Assembly (NCBI GenBank): GCA_003541895.1
Contig: DPLR01000278.1
Coordinates: forward strand, 1 to 14,370
Direction: 5' to 3'
Length of the DNA: 14,370 bases
Origin: Cytophagales bacterium
Lineage (GTDB): Bacteria > Bacteroidota > Bacteroidia > Cytophagales > Cyclobacteriaceae
Numbering within the stretch: the first letter of the stretch is position 1; the number at the start of each line of letters is the position of its first letter. Of this stretch, positions 1-5,493 are shown piece after piece. Position numbers and translations under genes: made by a program. A model generated the notes under the pieces. It was given only the letters and a program-made list of their open reading frames with translations, was not told where the DNA came from and ran no database searches.

Positions 1-36
1 TATGTATTTTCTATTTACACGTAATACTTTGTTCAC

Positions 37-1104
37 TTGCCGCGCTTGCCCAAAGAAACGGAACAACTTTTTTATTTATACCTGCCGGGCATCGGGAAAA
101 TTTTTCCGCTTGAAAACATGGGCGTGAAATTAATGACCATCGGGCTGGTGTGGTTTCTCACGATGATCAACTTTCGGAGCACCAACTCGGGTGACCGCGT
201 GCAGATTATATTTTCCGTTTTAAAGATCAGCGCTATGCTTTTCCTGGTCTTCGGTATTTTTCTTTTCGGCAACGGATCGTTTGCTCATTTCGCACAGCGT
301 AGTCCGCACGGTGGAGTGACTTTACTTCTCGCCATTGTAACAGCCACCTCCGGTGCTTTTTGGGGGTACGAAGGTTGGAACAACATCACCTTCATGGCGG
401 GCGAAATAAAAAACCCACAGCGAAACATTCCGCTCGGACTTTTACTCGGGCTGTTCGTAGTAATTGTACTTTATTCTTTGCTCAACCTCGCTTACGTTTA
501 TGCGCTGCCCATTGATGCGATTGCTTCCTCTTCTTTTGTTGGATCAGACGCAGCATCGAGCGCGTTTGGTTTTGGCGCGGGGGCGCTCATCGCTTTGCTC
601 GTGATGGTTTCAACGTTCGGTGCCACCAATGGAAATGTGCTTGCCACTGCACGCGTAACCTTTGCGATGGCGCAAGAGAAAAGGTTTTTTGAATCGATCG
701 GCAGAGTCCATCCCAAATTCAAAACTCCCGGCAATGCGCTTTTGCTTCATGGCGTGTGGACTTCCTTGCTAATCCTTAGCGGCTCGTTCGATATGCTCAC
801 TGACATGCTGATTTTTGTGACGTGGTTTTTTTATGGGCTCAGCGCCTTGGGTGTGATGGTGCTCAGAAAAAAAATGCCCGATACCCATCGCCCTTACAAA
901 ACCTGGGGCTACCCTTTTGTGCCCATCGCCTTCGTTTCAATTTCATTTACTTTTTTGATACTCACGCTTTACAACGACATTTCAAATTATCTGAACGGAG
1001 TAACACCCTTGGTTAATTCTTTGTTTGGATTGGTGTTGACAGCGATCGGGATTCCGCTGTATTTTTATTTTAAGAGAAAAGAAACGAAGGCAATTATTGA
1101 GTGA
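37..1104 (+). CDS. APC-family amino-acid permease, C-terminal part, 5' end missing or interrupted
   Basis: This is an integral inner-membrane transporter of the amino acid/polyamine/organocation superfamily. About eight hydrophobic helices remain, starting with GVKLMTIGLVWFLTMINF. Family features visible are the ISAMLFLVFGIFLFG helix, the FWGYEGWNNITFMAGEIKNP segment ('G.e...' loop followed by E-I-x-N-P) and NGNVLATARVTFAMAQEKRF. Family members are usually 440-500 residues with 12 helices, so roughly the first 130 residues (helices 1-4) are absent. Frame 1 stays open-looking upstream to base 1 (YVFSIYT then YFVHLP) but is broken by TAA at 22-24. The TTG at 37 is only the first possible start after that stop and is unlikely to be a natural one. 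It is therefore either a nonsense-mutated pseudogene, a sequencing error, or a gene whose beginning lies outside the window. The substrate cannot be told. The stop codon lies one base before the next gene, so the two are probably cotranscribed. Confidence 0.8.
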   Translation: MPRLPKETEQLFYLYLPGIGKIFPLENMGVKLMTIGLVWFLTMINFRSTNSGDRVQIIFSVLKISAMLFLVFGIFLFGNGSFAHFAQRSPHGGVTLLLAIVTATSGAFWGYEGWNNITFMAGEIKNPQRNIPLGLLLGLFVVIVLYSLLNLAYVYALPIDAIASSSFVGSDAASSAFGFGAGALIALLVMVSTFGATNGNVLATARVTFAMAQEKRFFESIGRVHPKFKTPGNALLLHGVWTSLLILSGSFDMLTDMLIFVTWFFYGLSALGVMVLRKKMPDTHRPYKTWGYPFVPIAFVSISFTFLILTLYNDISNYLNGVTPLVNSLFGLVLTAIGIPLYFYFKRKETKAIIE

Positions 1105-1105
1105 C

Positions 1106-1936
1106 ATGGAATTCTTTTCGAACAGACAAAGGCTTTCAATCATCTTAGGAGTAGGCTACCTTTTATTTCTCGGCTGGCTTTCCTCTGCCTGGTATAGCTC
1201 TTTCACTTCCTTCCATTTTTTTGATGATCTTTTTGAATGGGAATACCTGGACAAGCTCGGTCATTTATATACGGCATTTTATGGAGGACTTTTTTCATAT
1301 CAACTATTTGGTGATGCCAAAAACCTAAATCCAATCGCGAGGAAAAAGTGGTTCTGCTTTTTAGGATTTGGGCTGCTCCTTCCGGCCGAAATTTTAGATG
1401 GCTTCTCGCTCAACTACGGTTTCTCACCCGCTGATCTGTTGGCCAACGGCATCGGAAGTATTTTTTGCTACGGCTACGTTTCGTACAAAACCGTTTCGTG
1501 CTACGCTCCCAAATTTTCTTTTCACGCCACAGCATTCAGTGTGATGCGACCCGAGATGCTCGGCTCTACTTTTCTGCAACAATCGTTAAAAGATTACAAC
1601 GGACAAACCTATTGGCTCTCGGTGGATATTAATTCCATGTTCAATAAAAAAATTTTACCTCACTGGCTTTTGATTACTGTCGGTTATGGAGCGGAAGGTT
1701 TGCTCGGTGGTCATGATAATGTTTGGCAAAATGCGCAAGGCGAAACAATCGACTACTCGAACATTGCCCGAACGAAACGATTTTTTATTAGTGTTGATTT
1801 AAATATTGGTTCACTGAGGACACGAAACAAAATTTACAGCTACCTGTTAGCTCCGTTCGTGTTATTAAAATTTCCCGCCCCTGCGATTGAATTCAATGCC
1901 GAGCGCGGAATCATTTTCCATCCCGTTTATTTTTGA
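1106..1936 (+). CDS. DUF2279 family membrane protein
   Basis: This is a 276-residue protein of unknown function matching the DUF2279 family common in Bacteroidota. Recognisable family blocks are SFHFFDDLFEWEYLDKLGH near residues 34-53, EILDGFSLNYGFSPADLLAN in the middle, LKDYNGQTYWLSVDIN and VGYGAEGLLGGH in the second half, and the C-terminal end PAPAIEFNAERGIIFHPVYF. An N-terminal hydrophobic helix (about residues 10-26) and further hydrophobic stretches near residues 60-75 and 88-120 suggest a membrane-anchored protein. No lipobox is seen. The frame extends upstream to a TTG at 1097, but the ATG at 1106 is preferred. That places it one base after the permease stop, consistent with translational coupling. 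Its stop overlaps that of the convergent DedA gene by 10 bases. Family membership is fairly sure; function is not known. Confidence 0.85.
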   Translation: MEFFSNRQRLSIILGVGYLLFLGWLSSAWYSSFTSFHFFDDLFEWEYLDKLGHLYTAFYGGLFSYQLFGDAKNLNPIARKKWFCFLGFGLLLPAEILDGFSLNYGFSPADLLANGIGSIFCYGYVSYKTVSCYAPKFSFHATAFSVMRPEMLGSTFLQQSLKDYNGQTYWLSVDINSMFNKKILPHWLLITVGYGAEGLLGGHDNVWQNAQGETIDYSNIARTKRFFISVDLNIGSLRTRNKIYSYLLAPFVLLKFPAPAIEFNAERGIIFHPVYF

Positions 1937-2502
1937 ATTGGCTCAACTCCCACGTTGCGCATCGCTACTCTTTTGATGACAAAGCCAAGCGTTAGCCCAA
2001 CAGCTGCACAACAAAACATGATGAGGAAAATATTCTCTTCAAAATTTTTTGCTTCAAGATCGAGCAAGCGGCCTGCGAAATAGCCTGTGGTGGTAATGGT
2101 GGTTGCCCAGATCAAACCGGTGACCACGCTGTAAAATAAAAAACTGATGGGCTTCAATCCACTCATGCCAATCACCAGCGGAATGATGATGCGGAAGCCA
2201 TAGAGAAAACGATAGCTAAAAAGAATCTGCAACTTGTGTTTGTGAAAGAAATCATTCACCGGCTTTACGCGAGGTTGAAGGTTAGGGCGCTTGGCGATAA
2301 AAACTTTTCCGTTGTAGTGGCCGATCAAAAAATAAATCCAGTCGCTGGTGAACGAGCCCATGAAAGCCGCCAGAGCCGTAAACGGAAAGACAAACAAGCC
2401 ACGATGGATCAACGATGAAGCGGTGAGTATAGCTGTTTCACCCTCCAAAAAAGTGCCGACCATCAAAGCCAAATACCCAAACTCGTTGATGAATTTTTCC
2501 AT
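1927..2502 (-). CDS. DedA/VTT-domain membrane protein
   Basis: This is a 191-residue polytopic inner-membrane protein of the DedA (SNARE-associated/VTT) family. Members of the family translocate or scramble lipids; some flip undecaprenyl phosphate or phosphatidylethanolamine. Seen in the sequence are the N-terminal helix with the family glutamate (GTFLEGETAILTASSLIHRG), the FMGSFTSDWIYFLIGHYNGK re-entrant region, the basic signature around YRFLYGFRIIIPLVIGMSGL (R-F-x-x-G-x-R), and a C-terminal pair of helices. Length is typical. It is the last gene of the minus-strand kdsA-like operon and starts 6 bases after the HAD phosphatase stop. A role in moving a lipid carrier or lipid-linked sugar made by the neighbouring enzymes is an inference from position only. 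Confidence 0.88.
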   Translation of the reverse strand: MEKFINEFGYLALMVGTFLEGETAILTASSLIHRGLFVFPFTALAAFMGSFTSDWIYFLIGHYNGKVFIAKRPNLQPRVKPVNDFFHKHKLQILFSYRFLYGFRIIIPLVIGMSGLKPISFLFYSVVTGLIWATTITTTGYFAGRLLDLEAKNFEENIFLIMFCCAAVGLTLGFVIKRVAMRNVGVEPIQK

Positions 2503-2508
2503 TGACGA

Positions 2509-3198
2509 TTAGCCTGCTACCACTTTTCCATCTTTAATAAACGAAATCTGAGTAACAACTCGATTCCTCTCGCCCAAATACTTCTGATACAGTTCATCAA
2601 AGTGACTGCGTTTTTGAATGGCTTCATCGTAAACTCCGTTCGATCCTAAAATCAACTCGCACACTTCGCGCACGGCATGATCATCGGTGGAGGTGATGTA
2701 ATCAGCTATCTGATTTTTGACGGAATAATTTTGAAACAAAGGAGCTGCATGATGTTTTACCAAAAAACGAAGCCCGCATTTTTCGGCCATGCCCAGATCG
2801 AGCACGTCATCGTAAACAAAAGCAACTTCGCTTGCCTTCAATGAATTGGTCTGCAGAAAATGTTCAAACGCCACCAGCTTGTTGGTCGATTTAAAATACA
2901 GCGCATGAAAGTGATCGCGCTGCGAAAGAAGTTTGGCGGCCGGATTATCTTCACCGGTAATCACCGCCACCGCAGGAAGCGAGCCGTGTTTCAGCCAATG
3001 ACCAAAGCGCAGCATGTTGGTGCCCATGGCATCTACTTCACTGAACGGACTTCCCTGATCCGTTTTAACGCCATCGTTGAACACGCCATCCCAATCGAAG
3101 ACATACGCTTTGATCAGCGCCAGCTGATTTTTGAATTCAGCAAAAGGGCGGCTAAAAGTGCCGCCCAATTCTGTAAAAATTATTTCAGTATTGTCCAT
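2509..3198 (-). CDS. KdsC-like HAD phosphatase with altered substrate-contact residues
   Basis: This is a haloacid-dehalogenase phosphatase most like 3-deoxy-8-phosphooctulonate phosphatase (KdsC). The HAD motifs are intact: motif I D35-W-D37-G-V, motif II T81 in VITGE, motif III K107 in FKSTNK, and motif IV D130/D131 with D134 (VYDDVLDL). The C-terminal AVREVCELIL is typical of KdsC, where it contacts the product. Several positions differ from the usual KdsC pattern as I recall it: ITGR is ITGE, GDD is YDD, and the GGxGAVRE loop is TDDHAVRE. At 229 residues it is longer than ordinary KdsC (about 170-190), with an N-terminal extension of about 28 residues and a C-terminal tail of about 40. 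It starts 6 bases after the transaldolase-CBS stop; an AGGAG in the preceding gene's last codons may serve as its ribosome site. It is likely to dephosphorylate the product of the adjacent KdsA-like enzyme, substrate uncertain. Confidence 0.8.
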   Translation of the reverse strand: MDNTEIIFTELGGTFSRPFAEFKNQLALIKAYVFDWDGVFNDGVKTDQGSPFSEVDAMGTNMLRFGHWLKHGSLPAVAVITGEDNPAAKLLSQRDHFHALYFKSTNKLVAFEHFLQTNSLKASEVAFVYDDVLDLGMAEKCGLRFLVKHHAAPLFQNYSVKNQIADYITSTDDHAVREVCELILGSNGVYDEAIQKRSHFDELYQKYLGERNRVVTQISFIKDGKVVAG

Positions 3199-3204
3199 GA
3201 AGAA

Positions 3205-4218
3205 TTAATCTCCTTCAAGGTCCTGGATATCGAGCATGCCCGCGGGCTTGCCGTTTTCAGTAACGAGGATCGTATCCACTTTCGACTTCTTGAAGATATC
3301 AGCTGCATCGGTCAACAATGAATTGGCATCCACAGAAATCGGAGTGTTGTATTTGAAGTCGCCCATTTTATGATTCAACACATTGCGGCCTTCGGCTTGT
3401 AATTTTCTGCGAAGATCTCCATCGGTGAAAACACCTAACACTTTTCCTGATGCATCGGTAATGGTGATAGCACCAAATCCAAATTCAGTCATTTTCACAA
3501 TTGCATCTGTCAATGAAGTATCAGCCGTTACAACAGGATTTATTTTATTAACTGCATCTTTCACTTTTACAGTCATCAAGCGTGTGTGCTCAATGAATTG
3601 CTGTGTACCTAATGAGGTGAAATTATTTTCAGTCAACGCTTTCATTATTTTCCATGGCACAGTGATCGTGTGTGCACCTGCATTGAGTGCGTTGCGCACG
3701 TGCTCTGCATTGCGCACGGAAGAGAACATCACTTTCGTATCGTAGCCATAATGATTCACGGCAAACACACACTGCTCAACCAGGTCAAGTGCATCGTGGC
3801 CTTGATCTTGCAAACGACCTACCAGCGGGCAAACATAAGATGCGCCAGCTTGCATTGCCATGTACGCTTGTTGCAAGGTGTAGATCAAGTGCACATTCAC
3901 AAGCAAGCCTTCTTTTCTCAAAAGATTACAAGCCTTCACACCTTCCAACGAAACCGGAATTTTGAAAACGGTCTTCTTCGGATCAAGACCTAAATCCAAC
4001 TGACGCTTTGCTTCTTTCAAAACATCGGCTGCAGTATCACCCAGCGCTTCGATCTGAAGTACAGGAACAATTTTCGAAAGTTTTACAATCAAGCCATCGA
4101 TGTCGGTTACACCACCACGGTGCATGAAGGTAGGTGTAGTAGTAAGGCCGGTAAGAAATCCAAGTTGAAATGCATCTTCAATTTCCTTTAGGTCGGCTGA
4201 GTCTAAATACAATTCCAT
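3205..4218 (-). CDS. TalC-type transaldolase fused to a CBS domain pair
   Basis: This is a 337-residue two-part protein. Residues 1-215 form a transaldolase/fructose-6-phosphate-aldolase barrel. They include D6 (LDSAD), the Schiff-base lysine K86 in VFKIPVS, E57 at the acid/base position, R135 in LVGRLQDQGHDALDL, and VPWKIMKAL near the end. Residues about 220-335 form two CBS domains with the TDGDLRR block (265-271) and a closing GMLDIQDLEGD, most like the CBS pair of KdsD/KpsF arabinose-5-phosphate isomerases. Unusual changes in the barrel are N28 to T (TTTPT instead of TTNPS), the catalytic-pocket Thr109 equivalent to H110, and the Tyr/Phe131 equivalent to L132 (numbers as in E. coli FSA). 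Canonical TalC and FSA proteins are about 215-220 residues and lack CBS domains. Its position between KdsA-like and KdsC-like genes suggests it supplies, or tunes supply of, the sugar-phosphate acceptor, possibly with nucleotide control through the CBS pair. Substrate is unknown. Confidence 0.82.
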   Translation of the reverse strand: MELYLDSADLKEIEDAFQLGFLTGLTTTPTFMHRGGVTDIDGLIVKLSKIVPVLQIEALGDTAADVLKEAKRQLDLGLDPKKTVFKIPVSLEGVKACNLLRKEGLLVNVHLIYTLQQAYMAMQAGASYVCPLVGRLQDQGHDALDLVEQCVFAVNHYGYDTKVMFSSVRNAEHVRNALNAGAHTITVPWKIMKALTENNFTSLGTQQFIEHTRLMTVKVKDAVNKINPVVTADTSLTDAIVKMTEFGFGAITITDASGKVLGVFTDGDLRRKLQAEGRNVLNHKMGDFKYNTPISVDANSLLTDAADIFKKSKVDTILVTENGKPAGMLDIQDLEGD

Positions 4219-4246
4219 AGAAATTTATTTTCAGGTTTAGGTAAAA

Positions 4247-5098
4247 TTAGTTTAACACAGGAGTTTGTTGACGATACTTTACTTCAATGGCATGAAGCTC
4301 GATCAACGGTTTCAAAAATTCTTCGAGATCGTACACACAAAGCTGGCTGGCAGCATCGCACAAAGCCTTCTCAGGTTCTGGGTGTGTTTCAATGAACACA
4401 CCGTCTACTCCGGCAGCAACACCACTGCGTGAGAGCACAGGCAAAAATTCTCTGGCTCCGCCTTTCGCATCGGCACTTGGAATTCCATACTTGCGAATGG
4501 CGTGCGTAATATCAAACACCACCGGGTATCCAATTTTATTCATGTGGTAGAAACTGCGCGGGTCAACAATCAGGTCGTTATAACCGAACGTGTAGCCACG
4601 CTCTGTTAAAATGATTTGATCATTTCCGGCTTCAACACACTTCGTTACCGGATGCTTCATGTTATCGGGTGCCAGAAACTGGCCGTGCTTGATGTTGATT
4701 ACCCTTCCCGTTTTTGCTGCAGCCACCATCAATGCGGTTTGCATGCACAAGTAAGCCGGAATCTGGAGTACATCTACCACTTCGGCCGCAGCCGCTGCCT
4801 GCTCAGGATAGTGGATGTCCGTCAACACAGGAAAACCAAACTGCTCCTTAATTTTTGCCAGCATCTTTACGCCTTTGTCAAGACCCGGGCCATTGTAGTA
4901 TTTTAAACTACTGCGATTGTCTTTGCTAAATGACGACTTGTAAATGATTTTGATTTTCATGCGCTCAGAAACTTCTTTCAGTTTCTCAGCCGTTTGCATC
5001 ATGATTTTTTCTTCTTCAATTACACACGGGCCAGAGATGACGAACAACTCATCGTTTCCACACTCAATATTGCCCACGCGAACTATTTTCTTATTCAT
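4247..5098 (-). CDS. kdsA: KdsA-like 3-deoxy-8-phosphooctulonate synthase, divergent acceptor site
   Basis: This is a DAHP-synthase-fold enzyme expected to condense phosphoenolpyruvate with an aldose phosphate. It is of the metal-dependent class: the four metal ligands align as C25 (SGPCVIE), H199 (FDITHAIR), E237 (FIETHPEPEKAL) and D248. PEP and acceptor contacts K54, K59, N61, R62 and S63 (YKSSFSKDNRSS), K137 and R167 (LTERGYTFGYNDL) are kept. The block that is normally CRQTDLL reads CMQTALM, so the Arg that binds the arabinose-5-phosphate phosphate across the subunit interface (R106 in Aquifex aeolicus) is M119, and the nearby Asp is A122; K125 is H138. The start is taken at the ATG ending at 5098; an in-frame TTG nine bases upstream (5105-5107) is also possible. 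It is first in the minus-strand operon, 28 bases before the transaldolase-CBS gene. Family is certain; true KDO-8-P synthase activity is less so. Confidence 0.85.
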   Translation of the reverse strand: MNKKIVRVGNIECGNDELFVISGPCVIEEEKIMMQTAEKLKEVSERMKIKIIYKSSFSKDNRSSLKYYNGPGLDKGVKMLAKIKEQFGFPVLTDIHYPEQAAAAAEVVDVLQIPAYLCMQTALMVAAAKTGRVINIKHGQFLAPDNMKHPVTKCVEAGNDQIILTERGYTFGYNDLIVDPRSFYHMNKIGYPVVFDITHAIRKYGIPSADAKGGAREFLPVLSRSGVAAGVDGVFIETHPEPEKALCDAASQLCVYDLEEFLKPLIELHAIEVKYRQQTPVLN

Positions 5099-5167
5099 AA
5101 AATTCAATTTTTAAGTTTGAAACATTCCTACCTAACGATTGAAAGGCAGAATTTAATAAAAACTTAG

Positions 5168-5175
5168 CAAAGGTA
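5168..5175 (-). promoter_or_regulatory. Candidate -7 element for the kdsA-like operon
   Basis: Read on the minus strand the sequence is TACCTTTG, an exact match to the Bacteroidota -7 consensus TAnnTTTG. It would start transcription near 5162, about 60 bases before the kdsA-like ATG. No TTTG-like -33 element is found at the usual distance upstream, so this rests on the -7 box and position alone. Confidence 0.35.
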
Positions 5176-5208
5176 TTGACTTATTGTAAATTTTAACGCT
5201 TAATTTTG
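5175..5208 (+). promoter_or_regulatory. Candidate promoter of the arginine operon
   Basis: The + strand has ATTG at 5175-5178 as a -33-like element and TAATTTTG at 5201-5208, an exact TAnnTTTG match. The spacing between TTG and the -7 box is 22 bases, a little longer than typical for Bacteroidota promoters. Transcription would start near 5213-5215, giving a leader of about 280 bases before the first arginine gene. The element abuts the opposing candidate at 5168-5175. Confidence 0.5.
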
Positions 5209-5263
5209 CGAAAACAAATTTTAAACCGAATGCCTTTTATCTAACTCAAACCACTAACGCGAA

Positions 5264-5398
5264 TTGGAAAAAGAATTCTTAACCCTCGAAACGTGCGCAC
5301 TTGCAGCACAATTCTCTGACAGCCTTCACACGCTGCGCTTACCCAACCTCTTTATTGCCATCTCTGGCAAACGACCCGCAAGGCGGATCCGAATCTGA
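5264..5398 (+). CDS. Possible Arg-rich leader peptide (44 codons)
   Basis: This is a short open frame inside the leader of the arginine operon, starting at TTG 5264 (the only usual start codon after an in-frame stop at 5255-5257) and ending at TGA 5396-5398. The predicted peptide ends in GKRPARRIRI: four of the last eight sense codons are Arg, using CGA, AGG, CGG and CGA. A fifth Arg codon (CGC) lies at 5336. The stop codon falls just 5 bases before the antiterminator arm, the geometry expected of a ribosome-stalling leader peptide. The weak point is the start: TTG with no visible ribosome-binding sequence, although Bacteroidota often lack one. It does not resemble a known protein and may be chance. 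Confidence 0.4.
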   Translation: MEKEFLTLETCALAAQFSDSLHTLRLPNLFIAISGKRPARRIRI

Positions 5399-5403
5399 TA
5401 CCT

Positions 5404-5461
5404 GCATTTTACTCAATGCGAACTGCAAAATGCCCAGGGTATTTTGCACCTTTTGTTTTTT
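5404..5461 (+). terminator. Attenuator: terminator hairpin with competing antiterminator
   Basis: The terminator stem pairs GCAAAATGCC (5425-5434) with GGTATTTTGC (5438-5447), nearly perfectly, with one G-U pair and a tiny loop. It is followed by a T-rich run at 5451-5461 (TTTTGTTTTTT). The left half of this stem (AAAATGC, 5427-5433) can pair instead with GCATTTT at 5404-5410, which would prevent terminator formation. GCATTTT can itself fold locally with AATGC at 5415-5419. The T run lies only on the + side, so the terminator faces the arginine operon. Terminating an operon 33 bases before its first gene makes sense mainly as regulated attenuation. Confidence 0.65.
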
Positions 5462-5493
5462 AATACTTTTTGAATTTTAATAGAGAAACTAAC

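Larger units (their letters stand above)
5099..5493. other. Divergent control region between the kdsA-like and arginine operons
   Basis: This 395-base stretch has no conventional gene. The left part (5099-5210) is A+T-rich and holds outward-facing promoter candidates on both strands. The right part (5211-5493) is a long, more G+C-rich leader on the + strand. It carries a short TTG-initiated frame ending in Arg codons (5264-5398), a 6-bp perfect hairpin (TTGCCA/TGGCAA arms, 5355-5370), a competing pair of helices, and a T-run terminator (5425-5461). No clear ArgR-type operator was recognised by eye. Confidence 0.7.

Noticed and set aside
1927..1936. Ten-base overlap of convergent stop codons (DUF2279 and DedA)
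   Set aside because: Overlapping convergent ends are common in compact genomes. No bidirectional terminator is visible, and nothing unusual follows from it.
2860..3321. 153-codon plus-strand open frame over the HAD and transaldolase genes
   Set aside because: It is antisense to two well-supported genes, spans their junction and has a basic, non-family-like composition. It is a shadow frame.
5230..5244. Four-codon ATG frame (MPFI) near the start of the leader
   Set aside because: It is too short and has no Arg codons; it gives no regulatory logic.
5255..5290. Possible ArgR operator (repeated GAATT units)
   Set aside because: The GAATT copies at 5261 and 5273 are direct, not the TGAAT/ATTCA inverted pair expected of an ARG box.
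5416..5463. 15-codon ATG frame running through the terminator hairpin and T-run
   Set aside because: It ends in the T-run, and translating it would melt the hairpin. It probably arises by chance from the hairpin sequence.
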